A stretch of DNA of 64,000 bases from RGIG3701 sp031553595 (GCA_031553595.1 JAVBLI010000016.1:62001-126000); one strand, 5' to 3'; positions 34,749 to 43,322 are shown, numbered from the stretch's first letter. Numbers and translations: made by a program. The notes: generated from the letters alone by a model not told the origin.

Positions 34749-35234
34749 ATGGATGAAAATAAATACGCGTCGCCGGAAGCGGTGGATGATGGTGGATCGC
34801 AGGTTGATGTATGGAGACACAAATCGCGGCTGCGGATTATGGCGTACGGGCTGCTGGCGGCGGCAGTAGGTATGGGGATGTACTTGGCGTTGTTGATTAC
34901 CACCGTCGTGCAGATGACATTTTTTCAGGTCGCTCAAGCGATGTATGTTCCCCGTGTTAGTGGGCTTTTCGAGGTGGTCGGCTTCTTGGCAATCGGCTTG
35001 TTCGTACAGGGCATGTTGCTGTGCTTAGCCTGCGGGCTGGAGATCGCCGGATGGGCGAGGTGGTTGGTGCCTGCCAGCCTGGCATGTATGGTTTTCATTC
35101 CGCAGATGCCCGCACCGGGGTTGATTCTCTGGAATTTTTTTCTTTTGCGGGTGTCGCAGAGGATGGAGTTTGCACGTTCCGCGTCGTGCTTTTGGATTGC
35201 GTTTATCCCGTGGGGCATGCTGACTTTGCATTAA
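34749..35234 (+). CDS. membrane-array protein 18 (ENKYASPE), truncated and probably decaying
   Basis: GGAGGAGG lies just before the ATG at 34749. MDENKYASPEAVDDG and the conserved segment GMLLCLACGLEIAGWARWL are intact, but the protein stops after 161 residues, within what is segment 5 of its neighbours. In another frame just past the stop lies LIAVFRKLQALDK, matching the C-terminal helix of proteins 16-17 (IVKQLRKMHEL). A deletion of about 70 codons plus a frameshift would explain this. Confidence 0.6.
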   Translation: MDENKYASPEAVDDGGSQVDVWRHKSRLRIMAYGLLAAAVGMGMYLALLITTVVQMTFFQVAQAMYVPRVSGLFEVVGFLAIGLFVQGMLLCLACGLEIAGWARWLVPASLACMVFIPQMPAPGLILWNFFLLRVSQRMEFARSASCFWIAFIPWGMLTLH

Positions 35235-35269
35235 TCGCCGTTTTCAGAAAATTGCAGGCGCTGGACAAA

Positions 35270-35309
35270 ACCAAAAAAAACTCCGGCCACTCACGGTTTT
35301 TTTTTCTTT
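35270..35309. terminator. possible bidirectional terminator between array and uvrD
   Basis: A run of eight A (35273-35280), CTCCGGCCACTCACGG, then nine T form a weak A/T stem. It uses the AAG/AAA codons at the end of the convergent helicase gene. The only candidate end signal for the 12.7-kb array transcript. Confidence 0.35.
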
Positions 35310-37531
35310 AGCATTTCTGCAGCGGTCATCAGGCCGGGGATGTCGGGGAGGGATTTGCCGGGCTTGGATTTTTTCACCGGCGGCGCAGAGTCGTCGGCGT
35401 CGAAATAAGATGCGTCACTCGGCGCGGCGTCGGCGTGCTCCTCCGGCGGAAGCTCGAAATCCCATGAGTCGTCTTCCGGAAAAAAGAAATCGGCGTCGGC
35501 GTGATTCACATCGAATGAAGACTCCGCGGCGTCCAGTGCCGCGAGCGTGGCGTCGGTCGTGTGCATCTCGTCACGCGGCAGTTCCATCAGGAACCGGCTT
35601 GGCGCCGCCGTGCGTGTTTTGCCACGCGCATTCCGCGCTGCCGTGAACGAAAGATGCAGCTCCTCGCGGGCACGAGTCATGCCGACGAACATTAGCCGCC
35701 GCTCCTCCTCGAGTTGCGTCGGGTCGTCCGCACTTCGCTGGTGCGGGAGAATGCCGTGCTCCAGGGCGGTGAGGTACACCACGGGAAACTCCAGCCCCTT
35801 CGCCGCGTGCAGCGTCATCAGGTGCACGCGGTCCTCGGCTTCGTCCAGGTCGTCGGTGTCGGATGAAAGACTTGTTTCTTCGAGAAACCGCTCGAGCAAA
35901 AAACTCGTGCCAGTCGCATCGCGGGCGTGCTTCGCGTCGAACTGCCGGGCCAGGGACACGAGTTCGGCGAGATGCGTGCGGCGTTTTTCCGCCTCATCAT
36001 CCGTGCCCGTCACATCCCGGCACAGCGCGGCGTATCCAGAAAAATCGATCACCGCTTCGATGAGCGCCGTCATGCCACCACGGGTGCCGTTTTCGAGGGC
36101 AGTGTACGTTTCATGCATTTGGTGCATGGCGAAGACGAAGGCCGCGAGGGCCGACTGTGCACGCTTCTTGATCGACTCGCACCGCTGTGCCTGCGCAGCC
36201 GCCTCCCACAGCGAAAGCCTTTCTCGCCACGCAAAATCACCGAGATGCTCGAGCGTCGTCTTGCCGATTCCGCGGGCCGGCACGTTGATAATCCGCAGCA
36301 GCGCCTCGTTGTCGTGCGGGTTTTGTAAGAGCCGCAGGTACGCCAGCACGTCGCGCACTTCCCGCCGCGCGAAAAATTCCATCCCGTGCAGCACGCGGTA
36401 AGGCACGCCCGAGAGCCGCAGCGCTTTTTCGAACTCCACGGCCAGCGAATTCACCCGGTAAAAAATCGCGAACTCTGCTGCCTTGTGCGCCTGACACGAA
36501 ATGGCGTCGGCGATTTGCCGCGCGATGATATTCGCCTCGTGCTCGCCGGAATCGTAGCGAGAAAGCGTCACGGGCACACCCGCCGGATTCTCCGTAAAAA
36601 GCGGGTTCTCCTTCCGCAGCGTGTTGTGCGAAATCAGCGTCTCGGCCGTCGCGAGAATGCGCCGCGTGCTGCGGTAATTCTGCCCGAGATTGACCACCGT
36701 CGCCCCGGGAAAGTCTTTTTCGAAATCGAGAATGTTCCCGATGTTCGCGCCTCGCCAGCCGTAAATCGACTGGTCGGGGTCGCCCGTGACGGTGAGGTTC
36801 GGTGTGTCGGTCGACAGCGCCCGCGCGATGGCGTACTGCGCGAAATTCGTGTCCTGATACTCATCGACGAGAATGTAGCGGTACTGGGCGTCGAGGGCTG
36901 CGCGGATGGTCGGCTGCGTTTTCAGCAATTGCATCGCCAGCAGTAGCAGATCGTCGAAGTCCACGGCATTCGCCAGCCGCAGCGCCTGCTGATAATGCGG
37001 ATAGATCTCGGCCGCGACCGCCGCCGCGAGATCGCCGTACGGGGGCGCGTATTCGTCCGCCGTTTGCAGTTGCGTCTTCGCGGCACTGATCGCCGACGCG
37101 ATGGTGCTTGCGGAAAAGTTCGCCGAGAGATGCGTGGTAGCCGTTTGGCGGTGCTGCTGGATCGCTTTCTTCAAGGCGGAGAGGCTGTCGTCTTTATCGT
37201 AGATCGTAAAATTTTCGCCCAGGCCGACATAGGGGGCGTAGTGCCGCAAGAGCCGCGCGGCAAAGCGGTGATACGTGCTGATCCACACGCGGTTTTGCTT
37301 TTTGTCGAAATCATCATCACCGAGCATCGCCGCCACGCGCGACTGAATTTCCTCCGCCGCCTTATTCGTAAACGTCAGCGCCAGCACCTCGTCCGGCCGC
37401 ACGCCATTCTCCAGCATCCACGCGATTCGGTGCGTAATGACCCGCGTTTTCCCACTTCCCGGTCCCGCGATAATCAGCATCGGCCCGTCGTAGTGCGTCA
37501 CGGCGAATTGTTGGGAAGGGGTGAGAGACAT
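35291..37531 (-). CDS. UvrD/PcrA/Rep-family superfamily 1 DNA helicase
   Basis: 3'-5' ATP-dependent DNA unwinding, in repair and replication restart. All SF1 motifs are visible: Q motif LTPSQQFAV, Walker A AGPGSGKT, Ia LTFTNKAAEEIQ, II VDEYQDTN, III TVTGDPDQSIYGWRGA, IV-V VFYRVNS-like and HAAKGLEFPVVYLTALEHGILPH, VI RRLMFVGMTRAREELH. 746 residues, the size of full PcrA/UvrD and larger than GajB. The C-terminus is Lys/Pro-rich. It begins five bases after the LRR gene stop, so it is likely in one transcript with the ATPase and LRR genes. No Shine-Dalgarno: a TAATTCC repeat precedes the ATG. Confidence 0.92.
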   Translation of the reverse strand: MSLTPSQQFAVTHYDGPMLIIAGPGSGKTRVITHRIAWMLENGVRPDEVLALTFTNKAAEEIQSRVAAMLGDDDFDKKQNRVWISTYHRFAARLLRHYAPYVGLGENFTIYDKDDSLSALKKAIQQHRQTATTHLSANFSASTIASAISAAKTQLQTADEYAPPYGDLAAAVAAEIYPHYQQALRLANAVDFDDLLLLAMQLLKTQPTIRAALDAQYRYILVDEYQDTNFAQYAIARALSTDTPNLTVTGDPDQSIYGWRGANIGNILDFEKDFPGATVVNLGQNYRSTRRILATAETLISHNTLRKENPLFTENPAGVPVTLSRYDSGEHEANIIARQIADAISCQAHKAAEFAIFYRVNSLAVEFEKALRLSGVPYRVLHGMEFFARREVRDVLAYLRLLQNPHDNEALLRIINVPARGIGKTTLEHLGDFAWRERLSLWEAAAQAQRCESIKKRAQSALAAFVFAMHQMHETYTALENGTRGGMTALIEAVIDFSGYAALCRDVTGTDDEAEKRRTHLAELVSLARQFDAKHARDATGTSFLLERFLEETSLSSDTDDLDEAEDRVHLMTLHAAKGLEFPVVYLTALEHGILPHQRSADDPTQLEEERRLMFVGMTRAREELHLSFTAARNARGKTRTAAPSRFLMELPRDEMHTTDATLAALDAAESSFDVNHADADFFFPEDDSWDFELPPEEHADAAPSDASYFDADDSAPPVKKSKPGKSLPDIPGLMTAAEMLKKKKP

Positions 37532-37536
37532 GGGAA

Positions 37537-38289
37537 TTAGGAATTAGAAATGAAAAAGAGATGCTTCAAGAGGATGAAAATTACGCCAAGAAGGATACCG
37601 GCTGCGATAACCTTCGCCCATTCGTAAAACGATGTGGGCTTTTCATCATCATAGTGAATATAGCATTTTGGGAGAAGGGCTTTCAGTGGTAAAAAACCAA
37701 AAAACCATGTGACGCGGTCACAGCCCCAAATGTTCAGCTCACGCAACTGCGGCGTATGGCGGCAAAGGCGGAGCAGGCCAAGATCGGTGATTCGTTGGCA
37801 ACCAAAAAAGTTCAGTTTTTTTAATTGTGTCATGCGATGAAGGTTGGCCAAGCCAGCGCCAGTGATACGATCGCATCCCGCAAGATTCAACTCCTGCATC
37901 TGCGTCATGCCGCGAAGATGAGTCAACCCGGCATTTGTAATGCGATCACATCCGTAAAGGCCCAATTTACGCATTTTTGTCATGCCGCGAAGGTTGGCCA
38001 GCCCGGCATTGGTGATGCGATGGTACCACCCCAGATCCAACTCCTCCAGCTGTGTCATGTCGTGCAAGTAGTGTAACCCGGCGTCCGTGAGTCGATTGAA
38101 GTCCCCCAGACATCCGACCAGCCGATATTCATTCGGATTGAGAGACAACGTCCGCACCTTCGGCAACTGTGCAAGGTACGCGGCATCCTCATCAGAGATA
38201 TCGTCCGTGGTATAGGCCTGGTCTTCATAGATACACAGCCATTCCGGCAACTCGACTTTGTTTTCGAATGGGGTATCGGGAGTATTCAT
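37537..38289 (-). CDS. leucine-rich-repeat protein with C-terminal membrane anchor
   Basis: The ATG at 38289 overlaps the ATPase stop (ATGA); the frame to 38919 is its shadow. Residues about 50-200 contain five or six LRRs of the cysteine-containing type (LRKLGLYGCDRITNAGLTHL and variants, each with GCDRIT or similar). A single transmembrane segment near the end (IAAGILLGVIFILLKHLFF). 250 residues. No signal peptide, so the LRRs probably face the cytoplasm. Context with an ATPase and a helicase is unusual and may point to a sensing or recruiting role (inference). Its stop codon lies in a TAATTCC word repeat. Confidence 0.78.
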   Translation of the reverse strand: MNTPDTPFENKVELPEWLCIYEDQAYTTDDISDEDAAYLAQLPKVRTLSLNPNEYRLVGCLGDFNRLTDAGLHYLHDMTQLEELDLGWYHRITNAGLANLRGMTKMRKLGLYGCDRITNAGLTHLRGMTQMQELNLAGCDRITGAGLANLHRMTQLKKLNFFGCQRITDLGLLRLCRHTPQLRELNIWGCDRVTWFFGFLPLKALLPKCYIHYDDEKPTSFYEWAKVIAAGILLGVIFILLKHLFFISNS

Positions 38290-39644
38290 TTTTCGTCTTT
38301 CATTTCCAGTCGCCGGATGCGTGCATCGGCGGCGATGAGTTTGGGTTCGGAGCGGCGGTACTGGCGGATTTCCTCGATCAGGGCTTTTGCCTCGTTCAGG
38401 CGGCGACGCTCGATAAGCTCGAACAGCCGCAGGAGTTTGCGCTCCTCGTCGGCGTCGCGCGAGGGGACGTCCATGATGTCTTCGAGGATTTCGTTGGTGG
38501 TCATGCCGAAAGATTCCTCGGGGCGGCGGGTCTGTACGATGCCGTTGTCGTCCATGTAAAAGAGGATGATGCTTTGGGGGTGGACGTGGCCGAGGATTTG
38601 CGGCGAGTGCGTCGCGACGATGAACTGGCAGTTCGGGAAAACTTTTTGCAGCTTCGGGACGATGGTCCGCTGTCGCTGGGGATGGAGATGCAGATCGATT
38701 TCGTCGATCATGACGATTCCCTCGCCGTCGAGCGGGTTCTCGAGGGTGGGATTGGCGATCGACAGCCGCCGCGCGATGTCGCCGACCATAGCCAGGAGGC
38801 TTTTTTCGCCGTCGGAAAGCTGGCTGATGCTGAACGTCACGCCGTTCTTGGTGGCCTCCAGCCGCAGCGGATTCATCTCGATCGAAAAATCGGACAGCTC
38901 GGGCATGAACTGATGCCACGTATAACGCACTGCCTCGAGCTGACGATCTTTGAAATCCAGTGGCATCGACGAAAGGTCGACCTGCGTGAGGTCTTTGCCC
39001 GTGCGGCGCATCTCATTGCGGATACGCTCCTCGTTTTGCCGCATGATCCGGCGGAATTCCTTGTCCTCCAGACTTTCCCGCTCACGCATCCATTCCAGCA
39101 GTACTTTGTAATCCGCCTTGCACGAAAGCGCGTCGCGGTAGACGCTCAGCAGTGAGAAGTCGGTGTCGGTGCGGATGAACTTCGGGAAACTCAGGGCCAC
39201 GCGGCTGGCCTGGTAATAAATGATAATCGGCACGGAACACTTGTCGAGCGTCGCGGCCATTTGATTCCGGATGGCCCCGGTGAATTCCCGCATGGGGTGG
39301 CAGTCGGCGGGGAAAGCGTCCAGCTCGGGATTCTTCTTCGCCCCGACGGCGTACTTCGAAATCGTCGCGCCGTACGGGCCTTGCTGGGCAAGTTCGTTGA
39401 CGGTGATGAAGATTTTCGAGAATTTTTTCCCGGCGGAAATATCCAGGACGCCGATATTCCGGCCAGTGTTTTTCCCCGTACGAATCATGGAAACCACCCG
39501 CGAAAAAATAATCGCCAGCGCGTCGAGCATCGACGATTTACCCGCGCCGTTCGCACCCACCAAAACGTTCATCCGGGGATGCAGGTCGAGCGACAATTCG
39601 TGAATGCCGCGGAAATGAGTGATTTCGAGTTTCTGAATGTTCAT
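38286..39644 (-). CDS. AAA (ABC-type/SMC-like) ATPase, COG3950-like
   Basis: Starts MNIQKLEITHFRGIHEL, the usual RecF/OLD-family opening; the longer frame to 39818 reads through repeat DNA. Walker A GANGAGKS (about 33-40), signature QLSDGEKSLLAMVGD, Walker B GIVMIDEIDLHLHP, H-switch FIVATHSPQIL. The middle insertion is helical and charged. No TOPRIM nuclease domain follows, only about 75 residues with RKLLRLFELIERRRLNEAKA. 452 residues. This matches the group of predicted ATPases used in defence modules such as Septu PtuA and some retrons (recalled). First gene of the minus-strand trio. Confidence 0.85.
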   Translation of the reverse strand: MNIQKLEITHFRGIHELSLDLHPRMNVLVGANGAGKSSMLDALAIIFSRVVSMIRTGKNTGRNIGVLDISAGKKFSKIFITVNELAQQGPYGATISKYAVGAKKNPELDAFPADCHPMREFTGAIRNQMAATLDKCSVPIIIYYQASRVALSFPKFIRTDTDFSLLSVYRDALSCKADYKVLLEWMRERESLEDKEFRRIMRQNEERIRNEMRRTGKDLTQVDLSSMPLDFKDRQLEAVRYTWHQFMPELSDFSIEMNPLRLEATKNGVTFSISQLSDGEKSLLAMVGDIARRLSIANPTLENPLDGEGIVMIDEIDLHLHPQRQRTIVPKLQKVFPNCQFIVATHSPQILGHVHPQSIILFYMDDNGIVQTRRPEESFGMTTNEILEDIMDVPSRDADEERKLLRLFELIERRRLNEAKALIEEIRQYRRSEPKLIAADARIRRLEMKDEK

Positions 39645-40143
39645 GGCGTGGGGATGGGGCGTGTGGATTGTGGATGGTGGACGGGGGATACAATATTTAA
39701 TTGTATAATGGATGGTGGAAAAAAGCAAGATTGGACGGAGGCGGAGATGGGAAAGCGTGTCATGGTGTACGAATAGATTTTTAAATTTTGAGTGCATTTC
39801 CCATTTCCCATTCCCCATTCACAAACCACAAACCCCTATCCACGCTCCGTACGCTATTCGTTCGCCCGGGTTTTGTCGGTGGTAGCGGCGGTGTAATCGC
39901 TATATTTTAAGATTTTTTCTGCAAAAAACCATTTTTTTTCTAAAAAAACCTGTTGTTTCTGCGCCACGGCCAATAAAAAATAGTAAAATAGAATAAAGGT
40001 AATAAAACGCAGAATCGCTCCCCGCTGTTTTCAGCGCATGGGGTGAAATCCAGACGGACATGCATGGTGGCGTATGTCCGGAGATGCAAAAATGGTTTCT
40101 GTACGTTCTTTTCCATTCACATTTTATTAGGGAAGGTGAAATA
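39645..40143. other. divergent intergenic region ATPase/YTV
   Basis: Carries G-rich words (GTGGATTGTGGATGGTGG, 39659-39680) and, at 39797-39850, C-rich words CCCATTTCCCATTCCCCATT that partly pair with them. AT-rich stretch at 39960-40015 before the YTV gene. A TATAAT occurs at 39704-39709 without a -35. No gene seen. Confidence 0.45.
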
Positions 40144-41523
40144 ATGAAAGCGACAAAACCCACAAAGATGTTATTTTTGGTGGCGTTTTTCGTGTGTTTG
40201 ACATGCAAAAGCGCTACCGCAGAATGCTGTACGTCGGTTTCGGCGGCCCAGGTGGTCGCTGATTACGCTGTTACGTCGTGCGAAATTCCGACGACCACGT
40301 ATAAAGTCGTCTGCGAAACGGTTTATGACGAGCAGAAAGTGGTACGGTATAAACCCGTCTGGGAAACGGAAATCCGCCAGCGGCCGTACACTGTCTCGCG
40401 CCAGGTGCCGGAAACGGCGATGAAGGTGGAGCGGTACAAGGTTCGCGTGCCGGTGACGGACGTGGAAATTCGCGATTACAGTTATGAGCGCGTACGTTAT
40501 GTGCCGGAAACGGCCATGAAGGACGAAATTTCGTATGTCATGCGGCCGGTCTGCCGAACGTATGAAAAAGATGAAGTTTATACGGTCAGTCGCCCGGTGC
40601 AGGAAACATGCATGCAGACCCGGCAGGTGACGGTGAATAAGCAGGTCACGTCTTACGAAACGAAGTACGTGGATCAGGGGGCGTACACGGACCAGTTGGT
40701 GCTGAAGCCGAATAACGGGCCGTTTTCGAACCGCCTGAAGTTCCAGGAAGCGAAAGTCTGCACGGACCCGGTGACGGGCGAAGTGGAGAAGCAGCGTGCG
40801 GGGCTTTACTGGGTGCCGAGTAATAAAGGCCGGTACGAGGTGTCCAAGATTTGGGTGCCGAATCCGCAGCCGGTGCAGGTGCCGCGGACGTACACGGTGC
40901 CGGAAACGGTGTGCGAGCAGGTGCCGGTGACCAGCACGCGTTACATTCAGGAGCAGGTGGTGCGGAAAGTGCCCGTGACAGTAACGGAAATGGTGCGCGA
41001 GCAGGTGGTGCGGAAAGTGCCGCACACGACGATGAAGCCGGTGCGCGAAGTGGTGGAGAACAAGGTGCCCGTGAAGGTCTGCCGCTGGCAGGAGGAAGAG
41101 CGGGTGCGGGAAGTGCCTTACACGAGCTGGAAAACCATCTGCGAGCAGCAGGTGGAAGAGTACCAGGTGAAGGTGTGCAAGATGGTGGCGGAAGAGCAGG
41201 TCTGCCGCACGCCGCGGGTGGTGCAGCGGTATGTTCCGCTGGACGCCATGGGGTGTGAAATCATGACGCCGGCCCCGAGGATCGTTTCGCCCACCCCGGC
41301 TGTGGGTGCGGCGGCGCAGGAACCGTCCATTTTGACAGGCGATTCAGACATGCCCGCGCCGTCCCTGGCGCCGGATGCCGGCGGTGGAAAGCAGACGTAT
41401 GAATCGTCGGAAGGATATAAAGTGAACTCCGTGCTGCTCCCGGATGAAGGGGCGGCGAAAGCCCCGGTGAAGACGGGCGTCGCGCCGATCCCGGCCGCGA
41501 AAGATGATGTGCCGGTGCTTTAA
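40144..41523 (+). CDS. YTV-type cell-wall protein
   Basis: The start at 40144 follows GGGAAGGTG and gives a signal peptide (MLFLVAFFVCLTCKSATA). The mature part is a run of about 30-residue units with the pattern P-Y-T/x-V, V-P-E-T, and frequent Arg/Val (RQRPYTVSRQVPETAMKVER and variants), interspersed with about 15 Cys. This matches the YTV proteins found in the proteinaceous cell wall of Rhodopirellula baltica. The repetitive, Cys-containing sheet suggests disulfide-linked assembly. After about residue 400 comes a Pro/Ala-rich tail. 459 residues. Confidence 0.88.
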   Translation: MKATKPTKMLFLVAFFVCLTCKSATAECCTSVSAAQVVADYAVTSCEIPTTTYKVVCETVYDEQKVVRYKPVWETEIRQRPYTVSRQVPETAMKVERYKVRVPVTDVEIRDYSYERVRYVPETAMKDEISYVMRPVCRTYEKDEVYTVSRPVQETCMQTRQVTVNKQVTSYETKYVDQGAYTDQLVLKPNNGPFSNRLKFQEAKVCTDPVTGEVEKQRAGLYWVPSNKGRYEVSKIWVPNPQPVQVPRTYTVPETVCEQVPVTSTRYIQEQVVRKVPVTVTEMVREQVVRKVPHTTMKPVREVVENKVPVKVCRWQEEERVREVPYTSWKTICEQQVEEYQVKVCKMVAEEQVCRTPRVVQRYVPLDAMGCEIMTPAPRIVSPTPAVGAAAQEPSILTGDSDMPAPSLAPDAGGGKQTYESSEGYKVNSVLLPDEGAAKAPVKTGVAPIPAAKDDVPVL

Positions 41524-41656
41524 AACAGCGCCGATAAAATGAAGGGCCTTTCCTGATGGTGGCAGGCTGCATGCTGTAAGCTCATGGCTTATCGTGTGTA
41601 GCCTGTCGTCATTTGTAACCTTTTTGAGCAACTATCAGATGGAATCTATTCGCAAG

Positions 41657-41761
41657 AACAGCAGCCGCTAGCGCAGAAACCGGATTGAAGTGGGAAAAAT
41701 TCCGACTACTCTATCCGGTCTCTGCGCGTCACTCCGTTCCGCTGCGCTCCCTGCTGCTGTT
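41657..41761. repeat. long hairpin repeat, family A copy 5
   Basis: AACAGCAGCCGCTAGCGCAG and CTGCTGCTGTT ends, inner ACCGGAT/ATCCGGT pairing. The shortest copy, in the convergent gap between the YTV and XylR-like genes. Confidence 0.8.
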
Positions 41762-41870
41762 TCGTGAATGCATGAACCGGGCGGCGGTTACAAAAAAAGA
41801 CCGGCCGGGCACATGCGCGTCACCCGACCGGCTTCTTTCATGAAACACTTCACGAGAGAGAAGTTTCCGA

Positions 41871-43127
41871 TTATCTCTGTTTCGCCTCGGCCGCCTCTCG
41901 CCGGAATTCGCCGGGCGTTTTCTGGATGGCACGTTTCAGGGAAATGCATAAATGCGAAACGCTACGAAAACCCGTCCGGCGGGCGATTTCTTCCAGCGTG
42001 TAAGAGGTCTCGGCCAGCAACCGCTGCGTGGTCTCCACCTGCACTCGCAAAATTTCGGCGTGTGGCGAACGCTTCAAAATCTGATGAAATTTCCGCTCCA
42101 GCGTCCGTCGCGGCAGCCCCGTGGCGGCGATTAAATCCTCCACTCGCAGCCCCTGACACGCCTGTTCGCGGATGAGTTTCATCGCGCACAGCAGTTGCGG
42201 ATCCTGAACCGTCTGCGGATTACTCGATTCCCGGGTCACGATTTTCGCGGGGGATATGAGGGATGGCAGGCGGTGCGCGGTTTCCTGGCCGCGGAACAGG
42301 CCGTCAAAATACTTCGCCGCTTCCCAGCCGAAACGCTTTCCGTCGGTGGAAATACTGGACAGGGCCGGTGAAACGCTTTCGCACAGGGCGGAATCGTTAT
42401 CCGTGCCAAGCACCGCGACTTCACTTGGCACGAGGCACTTCAATTTTTGGGCCGCCTCCATCGCCCGCAGCGCCAGGGCGTCATGAAACGCAAAAATTCC
42501 CAGCGGTTTCGGCAGCTTTTGGATCAGTCGTTCGAGATGAAGCTGCTGCTGATCATACGTTTCTCCGTCCGGCGAATCGCCCAGCAGACGCATCACGGGC
42601 CGCAGCCCCAGCGGACGCGCTTCTTCAAAAAACGCCTCCGCGCGGATTTCGCTGGCCGCGTGATTCGGCGAGCCGAGATAAAGCAGATGGCGAATGCCCT
42701 GCGACGCGAAATGCTCCACGGCCAGGTGCGCGACTTTTTGATGATCGTAATAAACGGTGGGGAAGCCGAAACGGTGTTCGTCGCCGATATCCAGCACCCA
42801 GGAAGCCCGGCGGGCGTTTTCCCGCACAAAATCCGCGTGGTCCGTGCGGACGATCATCCCGTCCCCCTCCCAGTGCTGAAAACGCGGGGGCAGGGCGGCG
42901 CCGGTAAAACAGCATTCGGGGAAAGAAAGGCTCCAGTGCGGAGCCGAGCTTTTCTGATAATCCAGGATTCCCTGTAAAATTTCCCGCCCGAAAAACATAC
43001 TCGTGTCCACGAAAACCGCGATTTTCCGCGTTGCATGCTGAGCGCTGGCGCTGCGCAAATGGCGAAGGGAGTGCCGGTCGTCACGAAAAGGAGGTATCGG
43101 AGCTGATTCGGAAGCACGCGAGATCAT
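41871..43127 (-). CDS. XylR-like AraC-family transcriptional regulator
   Basis: Residues about 33-290 form a LacI/periplasmic-binding-like sensor (KIAVFVDTSMFFGREILQGI, VLGTDNDSALCESVSPALSS), and the last 100 residues an AraC helix-turn-helix pair (LRVEDLIAATGLPRRTLERK, SYTLEEIARRTGFRSVSHLC). This is the architecture of E. coli XylR, the xylose-responsive activator. Planctomycetes have many paralogues for different sugars, so the ligand is open. No sugar-catabolism gene is adjacent; it probably acts in trans. 418 residues; the first 32 may be extra. Confidence 0.88.
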   Translation of the reverse strand: MISRASESAPIPPFRDDRHSLRHLRSASAQHATRKIAVFVDTSMFFGREILQGILDYQKSSAPHWSLSFPECCFTGAALPPRFQHWEGDGMIVRTDHADFVRENARRASWVLDIGDEHRFGFPTVYYDHQKVAHLAVEHFASQGIRHLLYLGSPNHAASEIRAEAFFEEARPLGLRPVMRLLGDSPDGETYDQQQLHLERLIQKLPKPLGIFAFHDALALRAMEAAQKLKCLVPSEVAVLGTDNDSALCESVSPALSSISTDGKRFGWEAAKYFDGLFRGQETAHRLPSLISPAKIVTRESSNPQTVQDPQLLCAMKLIREQACQGLRVEDLIAATGLPRRTLERKFHQILKRSPHAEILRVQVETTQRLLAETSYTLEEIARRTGFRSVSHLCISLKRAIQKTPGEFRREAAEAKQR

Positions 43128-43234
43128 AAATATACGTCAATCTTGCCAGTTGAATAAAATTAGAATTACCTTCTCCGGGAACGATTTCTTTACGTCATGG
43201 TCATATGGATGGTTCATGAAAATCAGCCTTTAAA

Positions 43235-43266
43235 AACAAAAAACCCAGAGATCGTGACGGTCTGGG
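43235..43266 (-). terminator. terminator of the flotillin gene
   Basis: On the minus strand CCCAGA, an 11-base loop and TCTGGG are followed by TTTTTTG. It lies 57 bases past the stop at 43323. Confidence 0.6.
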
Positions 43267-43322
43267 ACGGTCGCGACGACTCCGGGTAATTTACGTATTT
43301 TTACAGTTTTACGGCCTTTTGC

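Noticed and set aside
38169..39155. 328-codon plus-strand frame opposite the ATPase gene
   Set aside because: Antisense to a protein with intact Walker A, signature, Walker B and H-switch; composition is that of a complementary shadow.
35291..39644. Canonical Gabija system
   Set aside because: The ATPase lacks the TOPRIM domain of GajA and the helicase is much longer than GajB, so only a loose resemblance is claimed.
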